64,000 nt of DNA from Agromyces kandeliae (GCF_009674665.1 NZ_WKJD01000008.1:1-64000); one strand, 5' to 3'; shown: positions 33,617 through 44,452, counted from the first letter of the stretch. A program made the numbers and translations. The notes: a model not told the origin generated them from the letters alone.

Positions 33617-35773
33617 ATGGGGGTCCGGACCGCACTCGACGCCGTGCTCACGGCGCCCGCGATCGTCGACGCGATGCGCGCGGCCGACGATCTCGCGTTC
33701 GAGGCCGGACGGGAGCCGGGCGCCCGCACCATCCGGACCCTCGAACGCGTCGCCGGCGGCGACGACGAACTCGCCGCGATCGCCGCCACGCACGCGCTCG
33801 CGGGCATGCTCGACGACGAGGCATCGCGCGTGCTGGTCCGCCTCCTCGGCGACGACCGGGAGTTCCAGCGCGAGCACGCCGCATGGGCCCTGGGGTCGGG
33901 ACTACCGCGCCACGCGGCCATCGGCGGCCTGCTGGGCATGGTGGTGCGGGGAGGGTTCGCGGGCATGCTCGCGCAGCGATCGCTCGAGCAGTGGTCGGGT
34001 TTCGAACCGGTGCCACTCGTCGCGGGCATCGAGGGCGGCCTGCTCGGCATCGGGGAGGCGGAGGCGCGAGCACGGCTCGTCGAGACGCTCGGACTCGTCC
34101 GCGACCCGCTCGCGACCGCCCCGCTCGTGCGACTCGCCTCCGACGCGGACGAGCCGAACGCGGTCCGCGTCGCCGCGATCGCGGCGCTGGGCCAACGGAG
34201 CGACCCGGCCGCGGTCGCATCGACGCTCGAGGCGATCGCGGACGCCGACGGGCACCTCGGAGCCGTCGCCCGACTCGCGCTCGTCGACCTGTCCGCGACG
34301 GGACCGATGCATCGCCGCGACGGTTCCGGCCTGACGGTCGCCCAACTGTTCCTCCACGCGGACATCGACCCGGGCATGCGATCGGCGGGCGCCGGCGACA
34401 ACGGCGGCATCGCGACCCTGCTCGTCCGCCTCGGCGACGCGTTGGTCCGCGATCCCGAGTCGGCGGTGGACCGCGTGATCACGCTCTCCCGCGGTTCGGT
34501 CGCCGGAGCGCTCGCCGACCTCGTCGCGGTGGAGGCGTCGGAGCGAGGCCACGACTACGGACGCATCCCGCTCCTCAGCGACCCGGTGCCCTCCGCTCGG
34601 GCCTGGCCGCTGCGCGTGGCGACGCGTCGCGGGATCCGCCGGATCCTGCGTGCTGCGGGCGGTGCCGACGTCCTGCACCTCCGGATGGCGGATGTCGGCA
34701 GTCTCGCCGCAGCGGATGTCGCCAGGGAACTCGGCCTGCCGGTGGTCTTCACGCTCGCGCCCGATCCCCACGCGGTGATCGACTCGCTCGACCGCGCCGG
34801 GCGGCTCGGGCGCGGCGACTTCGGGCGCATCGACGTCGTCGAGCACTTCTGGTTCCGCACGCGGCTCGTCCACCGCCTCGCGGCGAACGCGGCGCACACG
34901 GTGCTCTTCCCGCGCCCCAGGCTCGAGGAGGACCTGCGACGACTCGTCGGAGTCGATCCTGCCGCGGACCCGTCGCACCGGACGATCGTGCCGGAGGGCG
35001 TCGACACGGAGTCCATCGATCGCGCGATCGCCGAGGCGGACGCGCACCGGCGGGGTGCGGAACCCGGGCCCGCGCTCGACGAGCTGCGCGGGCTCGTGGC
35101 GCGGCTCGACGCCGACCGCCGGGGTCGGCCGCTGATCCTGAGCGTGGGGCGCCTCCACCGAGTGAAGGGCATGGCCGCGCTCGTCGAGGCCTGGGCGGCG
35201 TCGCCGGTCGCATCGCGTGCGAACCTGCTCATCGTGGGAGGGGATCTCGCCGCGCCCTCGGACGACGAGCTCGAGCAGCTCGATCGCATCGAATCCCTCG
35301 TGCCCGCCGCGGAACGCGCACGACGCGGCCTCCTCCTTCCGGGCCACCGCCCCAACGACGTCGTCGCGCGGTGGTCGGCGGCCGTGCGGCTGGGAGTGCC
35401 CGGCGCCGTCGCCCCGGCCGGCATCTACGCGTGCGCCAGCCTCAAGGAGGAGTTCGGGATCGCACTGCTCGAGGCGATGGCCACCGGGCTGTTCGTCGTC
35501 GCGCCGGACGGCGGAGGACCGGCGACCTACATCGACGACGGTCGCACCGGCCTCCTGACCGCGACCTGGGATGTCGAGCGACTGTCGACCGCGCTCGGCG
35601 AGGCCCTGACCGTCGCTCAGGCCGAGCGTGACGACGACCGCGCCGAGCGGGCGCGTGCGATGGTTCGGGAGCGGTTCACGGTGCAGCGGATGGCGAGGGT
35701 CCTCGGAGGCGTGTACGGGTCCGTCGCGCGCGAGGAGGCGGAGCCGCTCGAGCCCGCGGAGCGCATGCGATGA
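33617..35773 (+). CDS. HEAT-repeat / GT4 glycosyltransferase fusion
   Basis: The 718-residue protein joins two parts. Residues 15 to about 225 are Ala/Leu-rich paired helices of the HEAT/armadillo type (VLVRLLGDDREFQREHAAWA, PLVRLASDADEPNAVRVAAI). Residues 240-705 form a GT-B glycosyltransferase of family 4: DNGGIATLLVRLGDAL at the start, SVGRLHRVKGMAALVEAW, and the E-x7-E motif EEFGIALLEA followed by GLFVVAPDGGG. The HEAT part probably recruits a partner or senses a substrate. GGCAGGGGGAGC precedes ATG 33617. The stop overlaps the next glycosyltransferase start (ATGA). I know of no named member with this architecture. Confidence 0.8.
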   Translation: MGVRTALDAVLTAPAIVDAMRAADDLAFEAGREPGARTIRTLERVAGGDDELAAIAATHALAGMLDDEASRVLVRLLGDDREFQREHAAWALGSGLPRHAAIGGLLGMVVRGGFAGMLAQRSLEQWSGFEPVPLVAGIEGGLLGIGEAEARARLVETLGLVRDPLATAPLVRLASDADEPNAVRVAAIAALGQRSDPAAVASTLEAIADADGHLGAVARLALVDLSATGPMHRRDGSGLTVAQLFLHADIDPGMRSAGAGDNGGIATLLVRLGDALVRDPESAVDRVITLSRGSVAGALADLVAVEASERGHDYGRIPLLSDPVPSARAWPLRVATRRGIRRILRAAGGADVLHLRMADVGSLAAADVARELGLPVVFTLAPDPHAVIDSLDRAGRLGRGDFGRIDVVEHFWFRTRLVHRLAANAAHTVLFPRPRLEEDLRRLVGVDPAADPSHRTIVPEGVDTESIDRAIAEADAHRRGAEPGPALDELRGLVARLDADRRGRPLILSVGRLHRVKGMAALVEAWAASPVASRANLLIVGGDLAAPSDDELEQLDRIESLVPAAERARRGLLLPGHRPNDVVARWSAAVRLGVPGAVAPAGIYACASLKEEFGIALLEAMATGLFVVAPDGGGPATYIDDGRTGLLTATWDVERLSTALGEALTVAQAERDDDRAERARAMVRERFTVQRMARVLGGVYGSVAREEAEPLEPAERMR

Positions 35774-37065
35774 CGCTGCTCGTGATCAGCCCCGACTATG
35801 CGTCCCACCTGCTCCCGCTCGCGACGCTGGCGACGGCCTGGCGGGACCGCGGCGAACGCGTCGTCGTCGCGACCGGACCGGCGACCGCGGGGATCGTGGA
35901 CGCGTTCGGGTTCGAACGCCGCGACCTCCGGCTGGGTCGCGGCTCCAACCCCGGGGTCATCGCGGCGGGGGATCAGCCTCCAGACGAGGGGGATTCGCTG
36001 CGCGGCTTCTTCCGTGCCACCGCGGAGGGCGCGCTCGCGACGCTGCGCTACCAGGCGCGGGAACGGCTGACCGACCTCATGTGGGACCCGGTGGGTCGGG
36101 CCAGGGCGACCGCGCGGATCGTGGAGGAGCTCGCACCGGAGCACGTCCTCGTCGACCACCTCGCGTTCAGCGCACGACTCGGCCTGCTCGGTGCGGGCAC
36201 GGCCCACGGCGACGTCGTGCTCGGCCACCCGAGCGCGCTGCCCGTCGGCGCGGAGGTCTACGGCGTGCCGCCCGCCTGGCCCTCGGCCTTCGACCCCGAC
36301 CCGGGCGGGCTGGAGGAATTGCGGCGGCTCTGCCGGACGGTCTCCGAACGATTCTCCGACGAGTGGAACCGCGCGGCGAGCGTCCTCGACCCGGCGCATC
36401 ACGCCGTCGACGACGCCTTCGCCGAGCACGGCCCGCTCGTGCTCTACAACTATCCCTCGGAGTTGGTGGACGACGACCGCCGCCGACTGCTCCCGCCGCA
36501 TCGATTCCTTGGCTCTGCGCGACGCTCCGAGCCGGCGGACGCGGAGGTCGAGGCCTGGCTCGCGCACGGTCGGCGGTTCGTCTACGTGAGCTTCGGGAGC
36601 TTCCTCTCGGTCCGAGGCGACGTCCTCGCGCGCATCGCCGACGCCCTCCGTGCGCTCGGGTGGACGGCCGCGATCGCGACCGGCTCGACCGATGCCGCGG
36701 AACTCGGCGACCTGCCGCGCGACTGGCTGGTGCGCGGGTACCTGCCGCAGGTGCGACTGCTGGGCGAGGCCGCCGCGGCCGTCACGCACGGCGGGAACAA
36801 CTCCGTCACCGAGGCGATCGGCTCGGGCGTGCCGTTGGTCGTGCTGCCCTTCTCGACCGACCAGTTCGCCGGTGCCGCCGCCGTCGAGGCCGCAGGGTTC
36901 GGGGTCGTCCTCGATCCGAACACGGCGACCGCGCAGGAACTCGCGGACGCCCTCCGTCGCGTGATGGACCCGCCTGCGGATGCTCGTGGACGACTCGACG
37001 CCGTCGCGGCGGGTCAGGCCGCGAGGCCCGGGCCGGAGGTCGCGTTCGACGCCCTCACGGCCTGA
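35770..37065 (+). CDS. GT1-type (UGT/MGT) glycosyltransferase
   Basis: The 431-residue protein is a GT-B enzyme of the UDP-glycosyltransferase/macrolide transferase type: a loose N-terminal acceptor domain (ISPDYASHLLPLATLATAW) and a C-terminal donor-binding motif HGGNNSVTEAIGSGVPLVVL followed by TDQFAGA. It probably moves a nucleotide-activated sugar onto a small acceptor or lipid-linked glycan. It is coupled to the HEAT-GT4 gene by an ATGA overlap. Its last 52 bases overlap the end of the convergent gene at 37014. Confidence 0.85.
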   Translation: MTLLVISPDYASHLLPLATLATAWRDRGERVVVATGPATAGIVDAFGFERRDLRLGRGSNPGVIAAGDQPPDEGDSLRGFFRATAEGALATLRYQARERLTDLMWDPVGRARATARIVEELAPEHVLVDHLAFSARLGLLGAGTAHGDVVLGHPSALPVGAEVYGVPPAWPSAFDPDPGGLEELRRLCRTVSERFSDEWNRAASVLDPAHHAVDDAFAEHGPLVLYNYPSELVDDDRRRLLPPHRFLGSARRSEPADAEVEAWLAHGRRFVYVSFGSFLSVRGDVLARIADALRALGWTAAIATGSTDAAELGDLPRDWLVRGYLPQVRLLGEAAAAVTHGGNNSVTEAIGSGVPLVVLPFSTDQFAGAAAVEAAGFGVVLDPNTATAQELADALRRVMDPPADARGRLDAVAAGQAARPGPEVAFDALTA

Positions 37066-37724
37066 GCCTCCGCGATGAGCGCGGCCATCGCGTCGACGTC
37101 GCCCTCGGCGTCGCGGTAGCGCGCCATCAGGGCGGCGTTCCGGTCGTACTGCTCGCCGGCGCGGACCTCGGGTTCGTGCGAGAGCGCGTAGACGGCGCCC
37201 CCGTGCCGGTGCGGCTCCATGCCGAGCATGGTCTCGTGGGCGAGCCGCCACGCGGAGTCCTCGAACCCCCACCCGCGGAAGCGCTCGTCCTGCCCGCCGT
37301 GGGCCGCCCACGTCCGCGCCGTCGTGACGTAGACGCCGGAGCACGCCCCGCGGACGAGCACGTGCGAGCAGTCGGCGAGCGGCACCCCGGCCTCGAGTTC
37401 GGCCGTGCCCTCGGGGCCGAGCCAACGGTACGTCGTGTACGGCAGGTGCACGCGCCCGCTCGCTCCGGCCTCAGCGACCGCCTCGCGCAGGGCGGCCGCC
37501 TCCGGCAGCGTGTCGGCGTCATTGATCACGACGACGTCGTCCGGTTCGGCGAGCCGGGCGACGGCCAGGTTGCGCGCGCGAGCCAGCACGAACACGTCGT
37601 CGTCGCTGTCGATCGTCTCCACCCGGAACTCCGGCAGTTCGGCGCGGTACCACGCGAGGACGCGATCGAATGCGGGGATCCGCGAGGGCGCGGGGCGCCA
37701 CGGGATCACGACGAGGTTGGTCAC
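37014..37724 (-). CDS. GT-A-fold glycosyltransferase, GT2-like
   Basis: The 236-residue protein starts VTNLVVIPWRPAPSR and has a metal/nucleotide motif NDADTLPE and the acceptor-side GWGFEDSAWR typical of galactosyltransferase-like GT-A enzymes. With three other glycan genes just upstream it may add a sugar to the same surface polymer. It starts at GTG 37724: TAGCAT (37736-37731) ends six bases before it, the leaderless pattern. It converges on, and overlaps by 52 bases, the GT1 gene. Confidence 0.78.
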   Translation of the reverse strand: MTNLVVIPWRPAPSRIPAFDRVLAWYRAELPEFRVETIDSDDDVFVLARARNLAVARLAEPDDVVVINDADTLPEAAALREAVAEAGASGRVHLPYTTYRWLGPEGTAELEAGVPLADCSHVLVRGACSGVYVTTARTWAAHGGQDERFRGWGFEDSAWRLAHETMLGMEPHRHGGAVYALSHEPEVRAGEQYDRNAALMARYRDAEGDVDAMAALIAEAQAVRASNATSGPGLAA

Positions 37725-37750
37725 GTCGACATGCTAGGCGTCGGAGATCG

Positions 37751-37780
37751 GCCGCGCCCCGGCTTGACACGGGGCGCGGC
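37751..37780 (-). terminator. Terminator hairpin downstream of pgm
   Basis: GCCGCGCCCC (37751-37760) pairs perfectly with GGGGCGCGGC (37771-37780) across a 10-base loop. It lies 21 bases after the phosphoglucomutase stop and before the next minus-strand gene, whose own promoter element begins at 37736. Confidence 0.75.
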
Positions 37781-37801
37781 AGCACGCCCGCGCCGGCGCC
37801 G

Positions 37802-39433
37802 CTACGCCGACCCGAGCGCCGCGTCGACGATCCGCTTCGCCTCGGCCTGCACCTCGGCGAGGTGCTCGGGGCCGCTGAACGACTCGGCGTAGATCTTGTA
37901 GACGTCCTCCGTGCCGCTCGGCCGGGCCGCGAACCACGCGTGCTCCGACGCGACCTTCACGCCGCCGACGGCGGCGCCGTTGCCCGGCGCGTGCGAGAGC
38001 TTCGCCGTGATCGGCTCGCCCGCGAGCTCGGTCGCCGAGATCGCGTCGCCGTCGAGCTTGCCGAGCGCGGCCTTCTGCGCAGCGGATGCCGCGGCATCCG
38101 TGCGCTCGTAGGCCGGCGCGCCGAAGCGCGCGACGAGCTCGGCGTACAGCTCGCTCGGCGACTTGCCGGTCACCGCGCGGATCTCGGAGGCGAGCAGGCA
38201 CAGCAGGATGCCGTCCTTGTCCGTCGTCCAGACGGTGCCGTCCTTGCGGAGGAACGAGGCGCCGGCGCTCTCCTCGCCGCCGAACGCCACCGAGCCGTCG
38301 ATGAGTCCGGGGACGAACCACTTGAAGCCGACCGGGACCTCCCAGAGGCGGCGACCCAGCGACTCGGCGACGCGGTCGATCATCGAGCTCGAGACGAGCG
38401 TCTTGCCGATCGCGGCATCCGCCGGCCAGTCGGGCCGGTGCGTGTAGAGGTACTCGATCGCGACCGCGAGGTAGTGGTTCGGGTTCATCAGGCCGCCGTC
38501 GGGCGTGACGATGCCGTGCCGGTCGGCGTCGGCGTCGTTCCCCGTGAGGATGTCGTAGCCCTCGCGGTTCGCGAGCACCGAGGCCATGGCGTTGGGGCTC
38601 GACGGGTCCATCCGGATCTTGCCGTCCCAGTCGAGCGTCATGAACGCCCAGCGCGTGTCGACCTTCTCGTTCACGACCGTGAGGTCGATCCCGTACTCGT
38701 CGCGGATCGCACCCCAGTAGCCGACCGACGCCCCGCCGAGCGGGTCGGCGCCGATCCGGATGCCGCTCGCCTTGATCGCGTCGAAGTCGATGATGCTCGC
38801 CAGGTCCGCCACGTACCGGCCGCGGAAGTCGTAGGTCTCGACCGCGCTCGGCTCGGCCTGGTTCACCTCGCGGCATCCGCCCGCGATGATCTCGTTCGCC
38901 CGGTTCGCGATCCAGCTCGTCGCGTCGGAGTCGGCCGGCCCGCCGTGCGGCGGGTTGTACTTGAAGCCGCCGTCCTGCGGCGGGTTGTGGCTCGGCGTGA
39001 TCACGATGCCGTCGGCCTCGCCCTCGGCGCGCCGCTCCGGGTCGTTGTTCCAGCTGAGGATCGCGTGGCTGAGGGCGGGCGTCGGCACGTAGTCGTCGTA
39101 CTCGTCGGCCAGCACGCGCACGCCGTTGGCGACGAGCACGTCGAGCGCCGTCGTCTGGGCGGGTCCGCTCAGCGCGTGCGTGTCGGCGCCGATGAAGAGC
39201 GGCCCGGTGATGCCCTGGCTCGCGCGGTACTCGACGATCGCCTGGGTGATCGCGAGGATGTGATCCTCGTTGAACGCGGTGTTCAGCGAGGAGCCGCGGT
39301 GGCCCGACGTGCCGAACACGACGCGTTGCTCGGGGATCGAGACGTCCGGATGCAGGTCGTAGTAGGCCCTCAGCAGGGCCTCCACGTCGATCAGGTCGGA
39401 TTCGGTCGCCGGGGTTCCTGCTCGCTCGTGCAT
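37802..39433 (-). CDS. pgm: Alpha-D-phosphohexomutase, phosphoglucomutase
   Basis: The 543-residue enzyme interconverts glucose 1-phosphate and glucose 6-phosphate, linking glycolysis to glycogen, trehalose and nucleotide-sugar synthesis. The phosphoserine loop is TPSHNPP with Ser148, the metal loop [10 protein letters not shown] and the sugar loop [10 protein letters not shown] are intact, and SGTEDVYK closes the phosphate site. Length matches E. coli Pgm (546). CAGGAT (39445-39440) ends six bases before ATG 39433, suggesting a leaderless mRNA. A hairpin terminator follows. Confidence 0.93.
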   Translation of the reverse strand: MHERAGTPATESDLIDVEALLRAYYDLHPDVSIPEQRVVFGTSGHRGSSLNTAFNEDHILAITQAIVEYRASQGITGPLFIGADTHALSGPAQTTALDVLVANGVRVLADEYDDYVPTPALSHAILSWNNDPERRAEGEADGIVITPSHNPPQDGGFKYNPPHGGPADSDATSWIANRANEIIAGGCREVNQAEPSAVETYDFRGRYVADLASIIDFDAIKASGIRIGADPLGGASVGYWGAIRDEYGIDLTVVNEKVDTRWAFMTLDWDGKIRMDPSSPNAMASVLANREGYDILTGNDADADRHGIVTPDGGLMNPNHYLAVAIEYLYTHRPDWPADAAIGKTLVSSSMIDRVAESLGRRLWEVPVGFKWFVPGLIDGSVAFGGEESAGASFLRKDGTVWTTDKDGILLCLLASEIRAVTGKSPSELYAELVARFGAPAYERTDAAASAAQKAALGKLDGDAISATELAGEPITAKLSHAPGNGAAVGGVKVASEHAWFAARPSGTEDVYKIYAESFSGPEHLAEVQAEAKRIVDAALGSA

Positions 39434-39491
39434 GCCCCCATCCTGCCCCCCGCGGCGTTCGCGCGACACCCCCTCACGGCGGGCTCGGAGG

Positions 39492-40778
39492 TCAGGCGAG
39501 GGCGCCGATCGCGGTCGCGATCGAGTGGATCGCGAGGCCGGCGAGCGCACCCACGACCGTGCCGTTGATCCGGATGTACTGAAGGTCGCGCCCGACCTGC
39601 AGCTCGATCTTCTCGGTCGTCTCGGTCGGATCCCATCGCTCGACGGTCTCGGTGATGACGCCCGCGATCTCGTGGCGGTACCGGCCGACCACGTAGGCCG
39701 CGGCATCCGTCACCCACACGTCGACCTTCGCGGCGAGCTCGTCGTCGGCGGCCAGGCGTGCCCCGACCTCGACGAGTGCCGATCGCAGGCCGGCGCGCAG
39801 CTCGCTTCCGGGGTCCTCGAGCGACGCGGCCAGCGACACCTTGACCGAGTCCCACACCTCGCCGGCGAACTCGCGCAGGCGCGGGCTCTCGACCAGGTCG
39901 AGCTTCAGCCGTTCGATGCGCTCGATCATCGCGGGGTCGTGCTGGAGGTCGTCGGCGACCTCGGCGAGCCAGCGGTCGATCGCCTGGCGCAGCGGATGCC
40001 GCGGCTCGTCGCGCACGGACCGCGCGAACGCGAGCACCTCCCGGTACGCGCGGTCGTCGACGAGTCCGCCCACGAAGCCCGGGACCCACTTCGGCAGTCG
40101 GCTCGAGACCATGGTGCCGAACGCCTCCGGATGCGCGGCGAGCCACGTCTCGACCTTCTCGAGCACGGCGTCGACCGCGGCCCGCTGCTGGTCGGCGGCG
40201 ATGAGCCGGGCGCCGACGCGTCCGATCGCCGGCCCCCACTCGGGCTCGAGCAGGTGCCGCCTGGCGAGCTGCTCGATGACGTCGGCCACGTCGTCGTCGC
40301 CGAGCAGGCCCAGCACGCCGCGCCCGGCGACGGACGCCTCCGCGGTCACGCGCTCGGCGTTCGCGGGATCCCGCAGCCACTCGCCGAGTCGCCGGGCGAC
40401 GCCCATCGAGGCCAGCTTGCCGCGCACGACGGCGTCCGAGAGGAACTCGTCCTCGACGAAGGCGCCCAGGGTCGCGCCGATCTCGTCCTTGCGGCGCGGG
40501 ATGATCGCCGTGTGCGGGATGGGCAGGCCGAGCGGATGCCGGAACAGCGCCGTGACCGCGAACCAGTCGGCGATCGCACCGACCATGGCGCCCTCGGCGG
40601 CGGCGCGCACGAAGCCCATCCACGGCACGGTCTCCTGCAGGGGGAACGCGACGGCGAACACCGCCGCGGCGACGAGCAGCAGCCCGAGGGCGATCCGCTT
40701 CATGCGCCGCAGCGCGATGCGCCGCTCCTCGTCGGTCGGAACCGTGCGGCGCGCGGCCGCGGCATCCGTCGTCGTCAT
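39492..40778 (-). CDS. DUF445 membrane protein
   Basis: The 428-residue protein matches the DUF445 family: an early membrane helix ([17 protein letters not shown]), the conserved [32 protein letters not shown] stretch split over residues 60-95, long helical soluble regions, and a C-terminal membrane segment ([21 protein letters not shown]). Function is unknown; members may be inner-membrane scaffolds. GAGGGGGTG precedes ATG 40778. It is divergent from pheA. Confidence 0.88.
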   Translation of the reverse strand: MTTTDAAAARRTVPTDEERRIALRRMKRIALGLLLVAAAVFAVAFPLQETVPWMGFVRAAAEGAMVGAIADWFAVTALFRHPLGLPIPHTAIIPRRKDEIGATLGAFVEDEFLSDAVVRGKLASMGVARRLGEWLRDPANAERVTAEASVAGRGVLGLLGDDDVADVIEQLARRHLLEPEWGPAIGRVGARLIAADQQRAAVDAVLEKVETWLAAHPEAFGTMVSSRLPKWVPGFVGGLVDDRAYREVLAFARSVRDEPRHPLRQAIDRWLAEVADDLQHDPAMIERIERLKLDLVESPRLREFAGEVWDSVKVSLAASLEDPGSELRAGLRSALVEVGARLAADDELAAKVDVWVTDAAAYVVGRYRHEIAGVITETVERWDPTETTEKIELQVGRDLQYIRINGTVVGALAGLAIHSIATAIGALA

Positions 40779-40863
40779 GCGCCCACCCCCTCGATGCGAT
40801 TCTGCCCCGTCGGGATGCGAGGGGTCCCCGAAACACGACGACCCCGCGCCGTAGGCTTGCGGC

Positions 40864-41823
40864 ATGACGGATGCCGCGCAGCCACGCCCCGACGAGACCT
40901 ACTCGTACCTGGGCCCGGCCGGCACGTTCACCGAGGCCGCGCTGAAGCAGGTGCCCGAGGCGGAGGGCAAGCACTGGCGCAGCGTCAACAACGTGGGCGA
41001 GGCGCTCGCCGACGTCGTGGAGGGCCGCTCCACCGCAGCGATGATCGCGATCGAGAACTCGGTCGACGGCGGCGTCTCCGCCACGCAGGATGCGCTCGCG
41101 ACGGTCGCCGGCCTCCGCATCGTCGGCGAGTACCTCGTGCCCGTGAACTTCGTGCTCGTCGCGCGCCCCGGCACGAGGCTCGACGAGGTCCGCGTCGTCA
41201 ACGCCCACCCGGTTGCCTACGCGCAGTCGCGCGGATGGCTCGAGCGCGAGCTCCCCGACCACGCCCACCTGCCGTCGACGAGCAACGTGCAGGCCGCCGC
41301 GTCGCTCTTCGACGACGGCCTCGCCGACGCCGCGGTCGCGCCGCCCGGCATCGTCGACCACCTCGACGTCGAGGTGCTGGCAGAGGCCATCGGCGACAAC
41401 CCGAACGCCATGACCCGGTTCGTGCTCGTGAGCCGCTCGCGGGCGATCCCGGCGCGCACGGGCGCCGACAAGACGAGCGTCATCGTCGAGCTGCCCGACG
41501 ACGAGCCGGGCTCGCTGCTGGCGATGCTCGAGCAGTTCTCGACGCGCGGCGTGAACATGTCGCTGCTGCAGTCGCGCCCCATCGGCGACGAGATGGGCCG
41601 CTACCGGTTCGTGATCGACCTCGACGGGCACGTCGAGGACGAGCGGGTCTTCGACTCGCTGCTCGGCCTGCGGCGCTTCAGCCCGAAGGTGATCTTCCTC
41701 GGTTCCTACCCGCGTGCCGACCGCCGCGAGGTCGAGTACCACTCGAAGTACGACGACGAGATCTTCATCGAGGCGCGCGACTGGCTGCGCGGCATCCTGA
41801 GCGGGGAGCCCGAGGAGGGCTGA
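40864..41823 (+). CDS. pheA: Prephenate dehydratase
   Basis: The 319-residue enzyme converts prephenate to phenylpyruvate in phenylalanine synthesis. The catalytic domain (about 12-190) opens [15 protein letters not shown] and ends with the essential TRF at 184-186. The regulatory ACT domain (about 204-285) holds the phenylalanine-binding motifs [11 protein letters not shown] and LQSRPI, so feedback inhibition is expected. TAGGCT (40852-40857) ends six bases before the ATG: a probable leaderless transcript. Proximity to serS and a lipid-kinase-like gene recalls the pheA-serS neighbourhood of mycobacteria. Confidence 0.95.
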   Translation: MTDAAQPRPDETYSYLGPAGTFTEAALKQVPEAEGKHWRSVNNVGEALADVVEGRSTAAMIAIENSVDGGVSATQDALATVAGLRIVGEYLVPVNFVLVARPGTRLDEVRVVNAHPVAYAQSRGWLERELPDHAHLPSTSNVQAAASLFDDGLADAAVAPPGIVDHLDVEVLAEAIGDNPNAMTRFVLVSRSRAIPARTGADKTSVIVELPDDEPGSLLAMLEQFSTRGVNMSLLQSRPIGDEMGRYRFVIDLDGHVEDERVFDSLLGLRRFSPKVIFLGSYPRADRREVEYHSKYDDEIFIEARDWLRGILSGEPEEG

Positions 41824-41827
41824 GCTC

Positions 41828-43090
41828 CTACCGCGCTTCGGTCGCTCCGGGCTCCGTGCTCGCGTCGGGGGCGGCGTCCGCCGCGGCGAGCTCGGACGTC
41901 GACAGCTCACCCGTGAGGGGCTGCGTCGCCTTGGCCTCCTTCGCGGCGGCCTCGGCCTCCTCGAGCTCGGCCTCGTCGAGCTCCGAAGCCGGATTCCCGT
42001 CCTCGGAAGCCGTCGCCGGAGCGCCGGGCGCCGACGCGACGTCGGAGCGCTGCCGTCCACCGCCGGGAGCGCGCGGCGCGACCTGCTCGGGCACGCGGAC
42101 CACGAGCGCCTCCGGGTCGATCGCGAACCGCGCGGCGGTGATCATCCCCATCTCCTCGCCGTCGATCTCGAACTCCTGCGGTTCGCCGTCGATCACGATG
42201 TCGACCGTGGCACCGCTCGCGTAGACGACCTCGCGGCGCTTGTTGCCGCCCGTGAGGTCGATGAGCTGGCGTCCGAGCGCCGTCTTTCGGAGCACCCGGT
42301 TCTCCCAGGCGACGCGGCGCCACACCATCAGCCACTCCCACACGTTCCGCGGCTGCAGGCGCACCACGTCGAGCCGACCGTCGTCGATCTCGGCGTCGGG
42401 GATCAGCTCGATGTTGCCCGGGAGGTAGCCGAGGTTCGCGACCAGGATGCTCGAGACCTTCGAGCGGTGCGTCCGTCCGTCGTCCATCCGATGGGCGACC
42501 CGGAACGGCTCGGAGCTCGGGATGGCACGCAGCCCGGCGTCCACGTACGCGAGCCACCCGACTCGCTTCTTCAGGTCGGCGTCGGTGTTGGCGATCATCG
42601 CCGCATCGATGCCGATGCCGCTCATGACGAGCGAGACCTCGGTCTCGGTCGAGTCGTCCTCGCGCCGGACCCTGGCGCGGAGCACGTCGACGGCGCGATC
42701 GCGACCCGTGAAGGCGAGCTTCGCCGCGCCCGGGATGTCGTTGACCGGGATGCCGATGTTCCGGGCGAACAGGTTGCCCGTCCCGAGCGGGACGATGCCG
42801 ACCGGGATCGGCTCGCCCTCCAGGCCCTCGGCGATCGCGCGCACGGTCCCGTCGCCGCCGGCGGCGATGATCAGGTCGACACCGTTCCCGCGCGCTTCGC
42901 GGGCCTGCCCCGTGCCCGGGTCGTCCTCGGTCGTCTCGATCCACTCCGCGGCGGCATAGCCGTGCTCGGTCGCCAGGCGCTCCACAGCCGGCCGCAGCTG
43001 CTCGATGCCCTGCTTCACCGGATTGAAGATCACGGCGACGCGCCGGTCGCCGCCCGCGGCCTCCGCCTGTTCGGTCTCGCCCCCACTCAT
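41828..43090 (-). CDS. Diacylglycerol kinase-family lipid kinase
   Basis: The 420-residue protein has the DAGK/YegS catalytic domain: [11 protein letters not shown], the nucleotide motif GGDGT at 78-82, [15 protein letters not shown] and [13 protein letters not shown] further on. It probably phosphorylates diacylglycerol or a similar lipid. About 95 C-terminal residues are an acidic Ala/Glu/Thr/Ser-rich tail absent from typical members. TAGATT (43102-43097) ends six bases before ATG 43090, suggesting a leaderless transcript. It converges on pheA with a four-base gap and is divergent from serS. Confidence 0.88.
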   Translation of the reverse strand: MSGGETEQAEAAGGDRRVAVIFNPVKQGIEQLRPAVERLATEHGYAAAEWIETTEDDPGTGQAREARGNGVDLIIAAGGDGTVRAIAEGLEGEPIPVGIVPLGTGNLFARNIGIPVNDIPGAAKLAFTGRDRAVDVLRARVRREDDSTETEVSLVMSGIGIDAAMIANTDADLKKRVGWLAYVDAGLRAIPSSEPFRVAHRMDDGRTHRSKVSSILVANLGYLPGNIELIPDAEIDDGRLDVVRLQPRNVWEWLMVWRRVAWENRVLRKTALGRQLIDLTGGNKRREVVYASGATVDIVIDGEPQEFEIDGEEMGMITAARFAIDPEALVVRVPEQVAPRAPGGGRQRSDVASAPGAPATASEDGNPASELDEAELEEAEAAAKEAKATQPLTGELSTSELAAADAAPDASTEPGATEAR

Positions 43091-43183
43091 GCGTCGAATC
43101 TAGGGCATGCCGGCCCGCGGAGCCCGAGGATCGGCCGAGGACGGCCGCCGGGCCCCCCGGATGCCCCGACTACACTGGCTCGG

Positions 43184-44452
43184 GTGATCGACCCCGTGCT
43201 GCTCCGCGAGAACCCAGGCCTGGTCAAGCGCTCGCAGGAAGCGCGCGGCGAGTCCCCCGCCTTCGTCGACGATGCCGTCGCCGCCGACACCGCCCGCCGG
43301 GCCGCGATCTCGGCGTTCGAGTCGCTGCGCGCCGAGCAGAACGCGTTCGGCAAGCAGGTCGCCAAGGCGCCGAAGGAGGAGAAGGCGGTGCTCGTCGCGC
43401 AGGCGCAGGAGCTCGCCGCGAAGGTCAAGCAGGCGAACGCGGATGCCTCGGCCGCCGAGGAGGCGTTCACCACCGCCGTGCAGCGCATCGGCAACGTGGT
43501 CGTCGAGGGCGTGCCCGCGGGCGGCGAGGAGGACTTCGAGGTCCTCCGCGAGGTGGGCGAGATCCCGGCGTTCGGCTTCGAGCCGCGCGACCACCTCGAG
43601 ATCGGCGAGCTGCTCGACGGCATCGACATGGCCCGCGGCGCCAAGGTGTCCGGCGCCCGGTTCCACTTCCTCAAGGGCGTCGGCGCGCGCCTGCAGCTCG
43701 CGATCATGAACATGGGCCTCGACAAGGCGATCGGCAACGGCTTCACGCCGCTCATCACGCCGACGCTCGTGCGCCCCGAGATCATGCAGGGCACCGGCTT
43801 CCTCGGCGCGCACGCCGAGGAGGTCTACCACCTGCCCGCCGACGACCTCTACCTCACGGGCACGAGCGAGGTCGCGCTCGCCGGGTACCACGCCGACGAG
43901 ATCCTCGACCTCACGAACGGCCCGATCCGCTATGCGGGCTGGTCGACCTGCTACCGGCGCGAGGCGGGCAGCCACGGCAAGGACACGCGCGGCATCATCC
44001 GCGTGCACCAGTTCGACAAGCTCGAGATGTTCAGCTACGTCGACCCCGCCGACGCCGAGGAGGAGCACGAGCGCCTCCTCGCCTGGCAGGAGGAGATGCT
44101 GCAGGCGCTCGGCCTCACCTACCGCGTGATCGACGTCGCCGCGGGCGACCTCGGCTCGAGCGCGGCCCGCAAGTTCGACGTGGAGGCGTGGGTGCCGACC
44201 CAGCAGGCGTTCCGCGAGCTCACGTCGACGTCGAACTGCACCACGTTCCAGGCGCGCCGCCTCGACATCCGCCACCGCACCGAGAGCGGGAGGACGGCGC
44301 CCGTCGCGACGCTCAACGGCACGCTCGCGACGACGCGGTGGATCGTCGCGATCCTCGAGACGCACCAGCAGGCCGACGGCTCGGTGGTGGTGCCCGAGGG
44401 CCTTCGCACCTGGCTCGGCGGCCTCGAGGTGCTCCGCCCCGTCGAGCGATGA
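43184..44452 (+). CDS. serS: Seryl-tRNA synthetase
   Basis: The 422-residue class II synthetase charges tRNA-Ser. The N-terminal long antiparallel coiled coil (about 30-100) that grips the long variable arm of tRNA-Ser is present, followed by the catalytic domain with [15 protein letters not shown], motif 2 ([15 protein letters not shown]) and motif 3 ([15 protein letters not shown]). The start is GTG 43184, with TACACT (43171-43176) ending seven bases upstream. Two tRNA-Ser genes lie 2.5 and 4 kb downstream on the same strand. The stop overlaps the HAD gene start. Confidence 0.96.
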   Translation: MIDPVLLRENPGLVKRSQEARGESPAFVDDAVAADTARRAAISAFESLRAEQNAFGKQVAKAPKEEKAVLVAQAQELAAKVKQANADASAAEEAFTTAVQRIGNVVVEGVPAGGEEDFEVLREVGEIPAFGFEPRDHLEIGELLDGIDMARGAKVSGARFHFLKGVGARLQLAIMNMGLDKAIGNGFTPLITPTLVRPEIMQGTGFLGAHAEEVYHLPADDLYLTGTSEVALAGYHADEILDLTNGPIRYAGWSTCYRREAGSHGKDTRGIIRVHQFDKLEMFSYVDPADAEEEHERLLAWQEEMLQALGLTYRVIDVAAGDLGSSAARKFDVEAWVPTQQAFRELTSTSNCTTFQARRLDIRHRTESGRTAPVATLNGTLATTRWIVAILETHQQADGSVVVPEGLRTWLGGLEVLRPVER

